A DNA stretch of 64,000 nt, from assembly GCA_014871385.1 (NCBI GenBank), contig CM026429.1, positions 17,154,751 to 17,218,750 on the forward strand. The letters are read 5' to 3'. The stretch's first letter is position 1; every line of letters starts with the position of its first letter. Positions 11,437-23,314 of this stretch are shown piece by piece. This stretch comes from Ceratodon purpureus. Its lineage: Eukaryota; Streptophyta; Bryopsida; Pseudoditrichales; Ditrichaceae. Under the pieces are notes generated by a model that searched no databases, had not been told where the DNA came from, and worked only from the letters and a program-made list of their open reading frames with translations. Both the position numbers and the translations under genes were made by a program.

Positions 11437-14400
11437 GCGCGCCTCCGCCCATGTCGTCGCCATGGACACGCGCCGCAAGGCCTGCATCGATTTCCTCCTG
11501 CAGGAGAACTACCTCCTTACCGCCTTCGAGCTCCTCCACGAGCTCCAAGAGGATGGCCTCGTCGAGTCGGCCACCAAATTGCAGCTCTTCTTCGCCAATT
11601 CTGACCTCTTCCCGCCCGACGACCTCGCTAAAATGCACGCCTTAAAAGGTTCCGATTGGATTGCCCTTCTCTTTCTCATTGTATTCCCCTTGTGTGCCTG
11701 GGGTTTGCGATCACGATTATCTGTTTTGACTGCGGCATCGATCATCGATGATCGATGATCATTGATCGTCGATGATGATAATGATGATGCCGCACAGACC
11801 TTGTGTTTTCGATTTTGGTAGAAATTCTACTATTCGTGCCATTTCGGGAGATTGCGGAGTCATGCTTGGCTCTAATATCTTGAGCTTTGCATAATTGCTC
11901 ACAGAATTGTATTCCGGGAATGATGACTATTCCCTCACCTTTTGTTTTAGACAAATCTCCATGTTGCGTGCATTGGTAAGAAGATTGCTGTTCAGGAACG
12001 TCAACCTAGGGCATCTCACAGAATTTGATAAGATCCCCTGCGCTTGGCCTTAGAATCCAAGAGTTCAGTCACAAACCTGATCCGTTTTGTCTTTCTCCGG
12101 TCTAGCATCCATTTCGAGGTAGGGAGAATTAATGCCCTTGGTACTTTTACCCGAGCTTTTTCCGAGGCTTCCGAGATTCAGGCTCACGTCGCTTGGGAAT
12201 TCTTTTGGAAGACAATATGCGCCAAGTATGCGTTATTCGTAAATAGCGTTCACTCTGAAGCTAGACAACCTTGTAGGTCTTATTGGTTTTGTCACTTCGA
12301 TTGGTCTTCTTAAGTGCGACTCTACTGTTTGGAGTACTTGTTATCTTCTCCGAATCATTTATTGATCAATTGCTAGTCTCTAATCAGTTGTTCGTCAAGC
12401 GATGTGTGTGAACCGTTGATTCTCTACGGTCACACGAAGTAAATTCTTTCTATGGAGGGTTCGAAAATTTGGTTATTGAAGCGGACCGCTCAGAGGTCGC
12501 AGTTCACAATAAATTTATCCTAATCAAACCCAAGCCTATGTGTATTCAGGCATCGATGCTGTACAGCTTGCCGATGAGAGAGAGTTGGCTGCTGAAAAAG
12601 CAGCTGTATGTGAATATGAACTACGCCTTGCTCGAGAGGACATAAAGAGCTTACAGGAGAAGTTGGCAACTCCTGTGGAAGTTGCTGAAGACTTGTCTGA
12701 GCCCGGTGAGCGCCTCTTTCGTTAACTGGTTTAAATACAATGTCCTTACATTCTTACAAAAAACGCAATGTGCTACATCATTTATACTATTCTCGCTTGC
12801 CGGAGTCAAATCTCCTTTCACATTTCTCTGGGATTTGTAATCATTGCTTCAAAACATCTCAGCTACGACATGGGCTGGTGGTGGCAGATGTTAGTTTGAT
12901 GGACGTGGAAACAAACGGTGAGAAGTCGTTGACCGGTAACGGGAATGCCAAGGTGCTCGGGAAGCTTGGCGAGAAGGAGAAACTAGACATAAATTGTGCA
13001 GTCAAGGAATATCTGATGGCTGCTGGCTACAAGATTTCTGCAATGACATTTCAAGAGGAGGTATCGAAAAGGGCGTGAAAAATCAGAATCTGATATTATT
13101 TGGTCTTAGGAGAACTACGTCTTTGTGAGTCTGCGTCCAATGTATGACGTGCTTCAATAGTAGGGTGTCATCATGATGAACTGAACTCACTTAAAGAGCA
13201 TGACTTAGAATGACTGTTATGCTCGATGATTTGAAGTATGGTATTTCTTCTGTGGTTTCCACAAAGACGGACAAGGCAGTCGTAACTTGTAAGATTTGTC
13301 TCTTCATAGATTAATTCTCATAATTGGTGGTTCTACACGACAGTCACCGTCTTAAGCAGGAGGAGAGTAAGAGTAGGAAGAGGTGCATTATAGTGAATCT
13401 CATCTTTCAGAGGATAGTGATTGCAGATTTTTATTCATGAATGCGGCCCTGGCTCCTTTCTGTTTTCCTTGTGCGCGTTGACATTTTCAGATTGTATTTA
13501 TAAAATAAGTTTAAGGTTTGCAAACTGCTGAAAATTATTACAATGTTTTTTGCAGGTGAATCTTGATTTGGACGACTGGCCTGATACTGCAGCACGTGTT
13601 CCTGATGCTATTCGTCGTTACTATTATACATTTCTTTGTTCCACGGTTGAAGCGGTACAGGTGTGTTGACATATTTCTAAGCTTTTAATGAACGATTGCT
13701 AGTGGTTTTATCCAAGTCTCCTTTTTATAATACTTCCGTTATTTGCAATGGAGTTCATTTCAGGGATATTCTTCTCTTTGTCGTTTGGTAAATTTCAGGA
13801 TAGAGAGGCACTTGTAAAGGTGAAAGATATGCTTCTTGAAGACAAGGAAGCCCTTGAAGCTGAGAGACTTTCCTTGGCCAAAACTGTGGAAATACTTGGA
13901 AAAGATGTGAAAGAGAGGGAAAAGCAGGTGAGTACTTGTGCTTTGCCTAGACCGTCAATATGTATGAACTATTTAAGCGTACGTGGCATTTTTTATTCTG
14001 ATGGTGTATTCCAGATTCTCGAGTAGTCAATTTTTATTAGGGAGATTGTTTCTTGATCTGTTATATGATTGGTAACCTGGATTAATGACCATGCTGCTCT
14101 TCCTTTGGATGTTTTTACATTTGAGGTGTCGCATTAGTTTGCTGATTCTCTTCTCTCTTCCGATAGTCTCAGCAGATGAAAGAGACTATAGAGCATTCAA
14201 CCAGGCTTCTAAACGAGTCCAGAGCTGAGATTACTTCATTGAAGTTGGAGCTTGAGAGCTTGATGGCGAATAGGACGCTCAGAAGTATGCAGAACATACA
14301 GGCGGAGGCAACAGGTCCACAACTGGAGTCCGTTTTAATTTCAGCGGTAGCAAACTCAGCGACAGAGTCAACAGTTGTACAGCTTGATTCTACTTCAAAT

Positions 14401-17400
14401 GCAGCATTGAAAAGCCCAGAGGAAAATTCGGAGTCAGAAGTTGGAACTGCAGTGTCGGAGGATGTAATTGCAGTTGGGAAGATGAAGATACCACCCATTG
14501 AAAGTGGTGGTGCAATTGAGGACTTCAATTTCGTGGAAGATATATTAGCAGTTATATTAGAGAACAGTATGATTCTCATAGATAGCAATGGACGTATAAC
14601 TTCAGGAGGACATGACAGTAGGGAGGATACACTTTATGCCAACGCGCCTGTAAGCTCGATAGAGTCGGAGAATCAAAACGAACCAGTATGTTCCTTTATT
14701 CTATGCTGTTACGCTTCGTTTGCTGAGGCTGTTATTCTTTCTATCTTCTCAGGCATGGGTAGCAAATCTAATATTTGCTGCATGTAACTACTGAAGGTTC
14801 TGCACTTTCTGTGAAAATGACGACACAGGATGCAAAGCTAACTTTGTGCCTTCTTTGTTAGCAGGAAGTTGAAACTGTGCAGATATTGGCAGATGCTTTG
14901 CCCAAAATAGTCCCTTATGTGCTTATTAACCACAGAGAGGTTTTTCCTTTACCCATTCTCTAAACGATGATACTTACGGTTTCACACATGATAGATGAAT
15001 TTATTTTCTAGTTACCTTCGTGCAAATCTGTGTTATTAACCACTTAGCCGTAACCTGTTTTATTAAACACGAGATTCACGTTCTACTCACGTTTGCAGGA
15101 ACTTCTGCCACTGATTATGTGTGCTATTGAGAGGCATCCGGAGAGCACGGTCCGAGATTCGCTTACGCACCTCCTCTTCAATTTGATCAAGCGACCGGAT
15201 GAAGGGCAACGGCGAATCATTATGGATGTAAGAATTTTTTTTTTCCCCTGAATAATTGTTGTTACTTCTTTGGTGCAGGCAGAATTGATAATCAGGAGCA
15301 GTGAGCGTTCCTCGATCAACTAAGCTTCCAAGTGTTCAGAGTCCAGTCTTTCATGCCTTGTCTCGATCTTGTTCTGATTTCGGCATGATTCTGCTTAAGT
15401 TCCTTTAATTTGACTTTTTTTGGCTCTTGCTGTTATTGAAAGTAAAGCTTTTAATGTTCATTTGTTAAGCGATGTGGTTCTTTTACAAAAATTTCTAATA
15501 CGGTATACAGATATGTGAGAAATTACATCTGTTAACATGCAATACTTTCTGTGAAATGCAGTAGAAACTGAAAACAATTGTATCACGTTTCAGGCATGTG
15601 TAGAGCTTTCCAAGAATGTTGGTCAATTGCGGACAGAAACAGAGTTACTACCGCAATGCTGGGAGCAGGTATGTACTCCAGCCTCCATTCTTTATTACAG
15701 TCGGCAAAATGTTGATTTCCTTTTGGATTGTTAAGCACCTGCGAGTGTGACGAACCGTTGGTTCGTTGTTACCTCCTTTGCTCTATGGGTTCTGATTATA
15801 TGATGGGTTGCCGACAGATTGATCATAAATATGAGGAACGGAGACTGCTGGTAGCGCAATCGTGTGGGGAGTTGGGCCAGCTAGTGGGATCCGAAATGCG
15901 AACATCTCTAATCTTATCGATCATACAGCAATTAGTCAGCGATCCGGCTTCGGTAGTGCGGGAAGCTGCGGCTCATAATTTGGCTTTACTGCTGCCTCTC
16001 TTCTCCAACATGGACAAGTATTCCAAGGTCAGCCTTGCCATGGTGCCAATCTACGGAGCTGCATTTTGACCTCCTGGCTCGCTGGGGGCACAAAGTAAGC
16101 ACTGTAGTTTGGGTTCCTGTAGAGTTTTAGTGTAGACCCTTTTGTGTCATATTGAATATGACAAAACTTAGCGATCTTCCACATTCAATATATCAAACTC
16201 CTAGATCAGTCGACTGCTATGTTCTCAGTAGGACATGTAAGAACTGAAGTGGTGACATGTTCTCGTCGCATAGTTTGAGGTGAGATAGTATATAAGCTTG
16301 AAGGTTGTGGAGATTCATCGAAGGATCCAGTTCGTTATTGTTTCTGCACTCTATCCTATAATATATTATTGCTTCTGCTATGCATTTGTCATTAAATTAT
16401 CTTCCTTGGTGAGGGTACTGACAGTGACGCTGTTTTGCACAATCACAGGTGGAGGATTTAATGTTTGCCTTGGTTTGCGACCCTATGGGCCCTGTTGTTG
16501 ATACATCATTGAGGGAGCTTGTTCCTGCATTGCTGGCCTGGAAGAAACGTGAACATCAATCTCTTTCTCAACTTTATAAGGGACTCCTCTCGAGGCTTCT
16601 AATGGCTGCTCAGGTGAATCACTTATTTTCTTAGAATGCCATTGTGATTGTTGTTTTGTGATGTTGTAGAATTTGCATTCAGCTATTTCGGAAGCCGAGA
16701 GTAATCTCCACGTTCCTCTGTTCTCATTACATGATTTTGGATATTTGTTTTACGAACTATGAGGGCTGCTGAGGTCTGACATCTTAGTTCCACGATTATT
16801 AATGCGGCTATTATTTACTAGTGATTATAATTACATCGTTCCGACTCTGCAGCGATGTCCGCCCGTATCAGGAGTTGAAGGTACTGCAGAGGCACACCTT
16901 CGCACGCTGGGGGAGAGAGAACGGTGGAATATCGATGTCTTGCTTCGCTTGCTCACTCAGCTACTTCCAGAGGTGCAAGAAGCTGCTATTGAGGCATATC
17001 CACTTCTTAGTAAAATACCTGACGCAGTGGAAGGTGGAGCCTTCTTCACTCAAGACGTTGTCAAGGCGTACGTTGGGTAAGCATTTGTTTGTTGTTCTGC
17101 CGGTAGTGGTGATGCAGGGCGTAACCATGATCTATTTCTACTCTAGAATAGCAATTGAAGTTCACGCATACCATAGGTTCAGACTTTGAAGTACTTTGTA
17201 ATATATGATTAATTTTATCTATTTCACTTTTTCTTTGTTGTATTTATGATGTTTTCTTGCTTGCTATGGGTTAAAATTTTATACTCTGTGGGGATGGAAC
17301 TCCAGATCCAACATGGATTGGCCAGCATTTGATTGGCTAGTTACAGACTGCTTACAGACAGTTCTCCAGCTTGCACGTATGCTTCCTCCTCGAGAGGAAA

Positions 17401-20227
17401 GCCTTCGAACTCGCCTCTGCAAGGTATTTGAATTGCTGATTGCTGAAGGTTTGCAGCCAGATGTTGCTTGATTGGGCTTGCATCTTGATGCTGTTGTAAA
17501 TAGATCATGAAAATGTTTTGCAACTTTATCATGGTTTGACTATTTTCTGTTACCAGCAGGTTCTTTTAAGGATTAGTGAGTGTTTTGGTGGCAACACTCT
17601 CACCCTTGTTGTGCTGCCGATATTTCGGTCAGCCAGTGGTGACGACTTTGATGATGCGCACATGTCATTCAGATTCTCTAACCGCGTTAAAGGTACATGT
17701 TCCAAAGTGCATGACCTGTTTTTGAGAAATTTATTCTAATTTTCGTCTGTAAATTGTTGGCTTTTTCTACTATCATCCCGCTAGCTTTTGTGGTGAATAC
17801 CTTGTTCGTCTTATTCATTTGATCTCTGGTCGATGCCATTTCCATTTGGAACGCGTGGAAGCTCCTTTGATGACCTGAGCACCGATCTTTGCTTTGTGCG
17901 ACGTGGATATTTTTGTTTTGTGTCTTCTTCTTCACTGTAACATAATACAAGAGAACGTGGAAGTACTCCTTGCGTAAAGTATGAGTTATCTGGCATGTGG
18001 TAGGTTTCAAGCCAAGGACACCAATGGAGGAGCGTCTAGCAAGTATGTGTGTACTTCCACTGCTTTTGGCTGGAGTGTTGGGTGCTCCAAATATGGGAAC
18101 TGAGGAATTGGCTGTTTACCTCAGGGAGCTCATCTTGCAGTCCAGCCTTAAGTCTGGTGCTTGGACACCCATCAAAAATTCTGAACTAATTGATTCTGTT
18201 CGTTTTCTTTGGTATGGTCTCTGACGTCATTCAAATATTTTGGACAAAATTTCTGTTATGAGTATGAGAATTGGGGAGCGTACAGTAGTGAGCTTCAATC
18301 TCTATTGTGCATTTACTTACTATTGTGTTGTGCTCCTGATTATACAAGTATAGAAAATTAAAATTAAATAGAAAATCAAAATCAAAATAAATAAAAGCAA
18401 ACAATAAAATTCAAGATGGCCGGTTTTTCGTTGTTGGAAGGACTAGAGCAAGGTGCCTAGCGTATGATGCTTTCTGAGTTGTTTAGCACTGGCATTTTTT
18501 TGGGAGCTATGAGCAAGTATATAAGAATGGTCTTGATGCATGGAATAGACTTACCAGCACATTGGGTCTCGAGATGCAGTACATTTGAGCAGCAGCATGC
18601 AGTTATCCTTGGCGTCTTATGGGAGCTCGTTGTAAACTCCAACGCTGATGTTAAAATTAGTGCAGCTGTACTTTCCAAAGCGCTGGTTAGTGACCACTGT
18701 ATTTATGCATTTATTCGAAGAGCGTAAATTTTAGAACGCAGGGAAATGGTTTGGTTTGGGTTATTTTGATGTTAATCTCTGTTGTTGTCAAACGCGGTGT
18801 TCTTCGATCTCACACAAGTTATAGTGCTGAGATATGTATCGGTATGTCGCAGGTTGGAAATGTAGATTTGAAATCTGCCACGCAACAGGTTATTCCAGCT
18901 CTTGTGACGCTGGGTTCGGATCCAAATGCTGATGTCAAACACGCCACCATTGAAGCATTTGGTGCCGTAGCGCAGCATTTTAAGGATGAAGAGGTACGCA
19001 ACACAAAAGCTATTGAGGTTTGAAGGATGGAGTCCTCCTATAGTCTTAGTGCTATTTATGACATAACTGCGGTGCAATGGGTTCCATTTTAATTGCTGTG
19101 CATATCAGATCATGATGTTACCGTCCAAAATGGTATTATCGAACTAAGATGAGTTTCTGCGCCGACTGCAGGTGGTAGACAAGGTCAAAATGCAAATGGA
19201 CTCGTTTCTTGAGGATGGGTCGCATGAAGCAACTGTGGCAGTGATCCGTGCCTTATCTGTGGCAATCCCACTCACAACATCGACCTTGCGAGATTATATC
19301 CTTTGCCAATTCTACCCTGTGCGCACCTGAAAGTTTGTTCATCGCAATTTTGTCGTCGCATGTAGTTTAGATCGACAGTATTAGGGGGATTTTGTTGATA
19401 TAAGTTTCCTTTATTATCTTGAGCTTTGTTTATATATTATATATATACATATATAGACACACACACACACACACACAATCCGTTTGAGTGACTTAACTCT
19501 CCACACATTTGCTAAACAAGCTTGTCATATTGTCGGGTACACCAATGCCCAATGCCAAACTAGCTCGGCGACGTGAGAGGGCTGACGTGATCTGTGAAGC
19601 AGTGCGAGCACTCGACGCAACTGGTATGATTCTGACTTTTTTAGCTAAAAGTCGTTGGAATCATGACTTTGGTTTGAGGTAGTTGTTGAATGGCATGTAG
19701 AGAGTCGACATGAGTGCGTAACATCTATTATCGGAGGGTTTCTTTAAGGTCGCACTTCTCCTTGAAGTCCTGAGCCACGTAGTAACATCCTGGTTATGCG
19801 CTCTTGGTTAGATTCAAAATTTAGAATACGGTAGTGCTCAGAAATAAGGTCTAGTAATTTTGCATATGCGTTCGATGTTCTTACCTTCCCTCCTTCATTG
19901 CTAGATTTGTCGTCAACAAGCATAAGCAATCTTTTAGTACCAACAATCCAGAATTTACTTAAAGACGTGGAGGCCTTGGACCCAGCCCACAAGGAGGCTT
20001 TGGAGGTCATACTGAGAGACAGGGGTGGCATCAGAATCTCAGAGGTTCTTACGAAGGCTGTTGGTGGCTCTATTGGAAGCTTGTTTGGAGAAGGTGGTTA
20101 CTTAAGAGACCCAGGTTACTTGAACCGAACGACTTCAGAGGCTGCTGCTGTTGAGACTCCTCCAGCACCGCCTCCTCAGGAGGAAAGTGGGATTAAACGG
20201 ATGATGCGAGGATGGGGGAGATCGTAA
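11366..20227 (+). CDS. RELCH-like protein (LisH domain plus HEAT repeats)
   Basis: Twenty exons splice in frame to about 1,170 residues: 11366-11648, 12550-12705, 12888-13060, 13556-13660, 13799-13927, 14167-14685 (or from 14173), 14865-14939, 15099-15227, 15594-15668, 15818-16027, 16449-16613, 16853-17076, 17306-17423, 17560-17692, 18004-18211, 18580-18685, 18853-18993, 19172-19295, 19507-19623, 19905-20227. The N-terminus holds a LisH dimerisation motif (CIDFLLQENYLLTAFELLHE), followed by Glu/Lys-rich coiled coil (exons 2-6) and HEAT-type helices to the C-terminus, including RRRERADVICEAVRALDAT and LLKDVEALDPAHKEALEV. Length and order match plant homologues of human RELCH/KIAA1468 (Arabidopsis At5g16210). 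Human RELCH links Rab11 endosomes to OSBP at the trans-Golgi for sterol transfer; the plant role is less known. Start: ATG 11366 has a strong context (GCCATGG), but ATG 11462, immediately before the LisH, is equally good and would give about 1,138 residues. Intron 18 is U12-type. Confidence 0.9.
11730..11797 (+). repeat. Imperfect hairpin in intron 1 of the RELCH-like gene
   Basis: A perfect 9-bp base (TGCGGCATC ... GATGCCGCA) encloses repeats of ATCGATGATC that pair further. The whole is about 68 bases inside intron 1. It could be a small foldback or simple-repeat expansion. No function is implied. Confidence 0.5.
19296..19506 (+). other. U12-type AT-AC intron in the RELCH-like gene
   Basis: The 5' end reads ATATCCTTT, the exact U12 5' splice-site consensus. 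A GACTTAACT branch element (19490-19498) lies about 10 bases before the 3' end, which reads CCACAC. Splicing AT...AC joins codon halves to give RDY-LLNKLVILSG, continuing to RRRERADV, which matches plant homologues (RDYLLSK...RRRERA). No GT-AG choice in this interval restores the frame so well. A TA/CA microsatellite (19430-19478) lies inside the intron. Confidence 0.9.
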
Positions 20228-21235
20228 ATTTCTTCTTAAAACTATAGATTCTCCTATTCTTCAAGAGGCGGGCTTATGTATACAGAGCCAGTGTGGATAT
20301 TGATTAAAAAGTCCCTCTATCTAGAGTATTCTTAAACTTATGCTGTCTTTCGTAGACGATTCTTACAGCGATTAAGTGGTTGACATAGAAAAGAACTTTG
20401 GTGGACATCGTGAGCATGTTTTCTATTTCTTTGAAGAGATTACCTCGCAAGGCGCCAGCTTGCTGTATCGGTCGCCTACGGTTCCCCCTCCCTCATGGCG
20501 ATCTGCTGTAAAGGATTTGTAGAGGGTGTGATTTTCGGTGGCATCGGATCGCCATCTTCGAATACAACTTCGAACACTGTCAATTGTCCTGTAGGATTGC
20601 GTTCACTTTCTGCCTCTCGTGTCGCCACTGATAAAGTGAGATGTGGAACAGTTCTTGTTACACCAAATAAACAATCAAATTTGCAGTTTATAGGATGTTC
20701 TGGTCCTGCCATTGAGTAATCACAATGGCTTTAGCCACTGACTTCAGTTACAAAAGCCATGCCCTGGAGTCCGCATTGTATCCTGTTGAGTGGTACCCGC
20801 TGGTGTACAGTACAGTACAGTACAGTACAGGGTTGTTTCACATATCAGAAAAGAATGTCTGGACTGCAGGCTGGCCACGGCCTACTTCAAACTAGGGGTA
20901 GCAGGAGGGAGCAGGGCATGTCTATGGGGTTTTTTTGGTTTGATCTACCTGTATGCACGCTGCCCAATAGCATCTCTACTTCTTGTAAGTGTGGAATTTT
21001 TGCAATTAGATTTGACTTATTCAACCTGGTCAAATCCCTTAGGGTAAAACACGGACGATGGAGGATGCGAGAAATAATGATCTGCTAATGTCGGATTGGC
21101 TATGCGATGGACCAGAGGTGGAATTGAGAAACTGGTATCCCATTATCGTTCAACTGAAAGTGCGGAAGGTACAGGTACTGCACAGAATCCAGAATCAATA
21201 TGATAGAATTGGTCGCGGTTATGAATGGGTGCTTC
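20228..21235. other. Intergenic after the RELCH-like gene
   Basis: The start should be the 3' UTR of the RELCH-like gene. An open frame at 20495-20719 (plus, 74 residues) has no recognised motif. A short (TACAG)n tandem repeat lies at about 20808-20830. No gene is supported. Confidence 0.45.
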
Positions 21236-22694
21236 TAAGGTAATGCGCTCAGAAACCGTCAGAATTTCAGGTTTGCTCATTTGGAATAGTGGTGGAATTT
21301 TTTTATAATTTTTGGATGAAGTGCAAAGCTAGTGCAAAGCCATCCCAAAAAAAAAATCATTTTTTGAGTAAGTCTACAATTTCCTATGAATTTTTGAATG
21401 TTCAGCCCTAGGTGCTCCACTAACCGTCCCTAGAGTCATGGTTAACCCCTAAAGCATTTGGCCATAAAATCCCAAATTCTGCCTCAATTCTGCCCTGTTT
21501 TAGTTCAAGGTAGAATTATGAAAATTTAAACGTAATTAGAAGAATCTAACCGTAGGATCTAGTACCTAACTTGTACATGTATGTGTACACAAAATTTTAG
21601 ACTGTAACTCCTCACCGTTTGGAAGATCGTAAGGTTTGAACTTGAGTGAAAAGTTTTTTTTGGTCCTGCCCGGCAGGGACAGCCACACTTCGGGGAGTAA
21701 AACAGCCAATTTTTTGAGATCATGTGGTTGGATGCTCTTCAGTTTTGGATTCTAAAGTGAGTTGGGAGTATGCTCAAAAAAATTGAAGAGAATACAACAC
21801 AGAGAAGCATTGGAAAACCACATTTCTAGTGACGGGAGTCAAATGAAATGCATATACACTGGCTCTTTTTCCACACTACAAATGCCTACGAAGATCATCT
21901 ATTTTTTCAAATCCGAACGGTGTATATATGCATTTGTATGGAAAAGAAATTGTGGAGGAAAAAAATCCAAAAAATAAACAAATCCGAAATAGATATGAAT
22001 TTTATAGTGGTTTAGGAGGAGATAATGGTGAAGGAAAAATGGGTGATGAAGGTGACCCAATCACTGTAGATCTGTTTGACAGTTTTTATAAAACTTGGAA
22101 CTTTGACTGAATATATCTCAAGATCCGTACGGTCAAAATTTACAAAATTTGTTAAGCAGACTAATTTGATGGCTTTGAACAAGATCCTACGGTTGGATTT
22201 TTCAAAATCAAGTTTTAGAAAAATTTGTAAAACGATTTCAGAAAGGATCATTTGGAAGTCACTGTAGATTGTCATAGATTTGGTACACCACTTGCATCGG
22301 CCACAAACCTGCCCGAGCTGCCCTGAATTGAATTTTGATCTTTAAACACGATTTATTTCTTAACTACGGGCCCGATGAAAGTGAAATTTGGTCTTGTTAG
22401 AAAGATATGACAATTTCCCATGTTGTGCCAAAGTTACAGCCACATCCGGTAAAATTTGACTCATAGGGAGCCTGACCGGACCCTAAATCATACCAAAACT
22501 GTTGAGTTGATGCTTTAGGGGTTAATATGACCACTTGGATTCTGTGAATAGGACGTTTCTGCACCAATCACAAGCACTCAATTTCTGCAGCCATAGACGG
22601 AATTAGAATGATTTTGCACAGTTTCAGGAACAGCCTATGTCTAAGCCTATGGGACGGTTTTTGGGCCGGGACGGTTTTTGAGCGCATTACCTTA
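21236..22694 (+). mobile_element. Non-autonomous TA-flanked inverted-repeat transposon carrying a nested insertion
   Basis: The ends are near-perfect inverted repeats: left AAGGTAATGCGCTCAGAAAC (from 21237) and its complement at the right, ending GAGCGCATTACCTT (22693), with further CCGTC/GACGG pairing. Reading the outermost TA as the duplicated target gives a Tc1/mariner-like (Stowaway-type) target. Without the 1,076-bp insert the element is about 380 bp, a typical MITE size. It has no coding capacity. A decayed copy lies at 10140-10472. Confidence 0.7.
21446..22521 (+). mobile_element. TTAA-flanked piggyBac-like non-autonomous element (copy A, nested)
   Basis: The 1,076-bp element begins CCCCTAAAGCAT (21446) and ends with the perfect complement ATGCTTTAGGGG (22521). 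It is flanked by TTAA on both sides (21442-21445 and 22522-22525). TTAA duplication with CCC-starting inverted repeats is the hallmark of the piggyBac superfamily. There is no transposase frame. The related repeat at 10.3 kb has one TTAA and no insert, which fixes both boundaries. Confidence 0.82.
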
Positions 22695-22726
22695 CTTAAG
22701 CTTATGGGGATCCTGGGATGTATTAG

Positions 22727-22817
22727 GTAACCGGCGGGAGGAGCCTGGTTACTGGGGGAGGACGAGTCGCGGAGCGACGAGTCCTTCCCCAGTAACCAGG
22801 CTCCTCCCGCCGGTTAC
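22727..22817 (+). repeat. Perfect 31-bp-arm hairpin (GTAACCGG family)
   Basis: Arms 22727-22757 and 22787-22817 are exact reverse complements (outer part GTAACCGGCGGGAGGAGCC). The 29-base loop contains GACGAGTC twice. It adjoins the TA-type element and another element whose ends also read GTAACCGG, so the two may be related foldback elements. Confidence 0.85.
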
Positions 22818-22821
22818 TGTA

Positions 22822-23034
22822 CGTAACCGGTAGCAGGCCGACCCTCGGATTCCGCTCGGGGCCCACAAGCAAAAGGATCCAACGGTTAAAACAAAGATAA
22901 TCATTGCATCTTTTACGTCATCATTACAGGATTCTGCTCGGGGCCCACAGCAGCAGGTTACCGCGTGTAGCAGGGCTGCTCTCAGCCACTCAAGTCCCGA
23001 CACGTTAGCTCGAAAGGGCCTGCTGCCGGTTACG
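22822..23034 (+). mobile_element. 213-bp MITE-like element with 18-bp inverted ends
   Basis: The left end CGTAACCGGTAGCAGGCC and right end GGCCTGCTGCCGGTTACG are complementary with one mismatch. Inside, CTCGGGGCCCACA occurs twice (about 22855 and 22936). There is no coding frame and no clear target duplication. The left end pairs with the right arm of the preceding hairpin (CCGGTTAC-TGTAC-GTAACCGG). Confidence 0.6.
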
Positions 23035-23314
23035 ATGTGAGGAGTCAGGACTCAGGACTGTCGCTTGAGTCTTGAGCGACGTGGTCTGTCTGGACTCTGG
23101 ACTCTGGACTCTGGATGTGACACGTGAGAAGGGAGTACCTCAATTGGGGTCCGGTCTTGGAAGCACCTCACCCTAATCCTAATCCTAATCCTCGTCCTAA
23201 TGCTCAGGGGAAATCCAGACTCTGATGCATATTCATCGACAACTTAGGCACACTCAGCGGTTGTGAGGAACTTGTCTGTAATACAATTTGGTTGACAAGC
23301 TTTGCCATCCCACA

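Noticed and set aside
11140-11487. Polyproline and polyglycine frames across the C-run
   Set aside because: Produced entirely by the homopolymer; no support on either side apart from the short upstream ORF noted.
19430-19478. TA/CA tract considered as a separate repeat feature or exon boundary
   Set aside because: It is a simple microsatellite lying inside the U12 intron; exons join cleanly around it.
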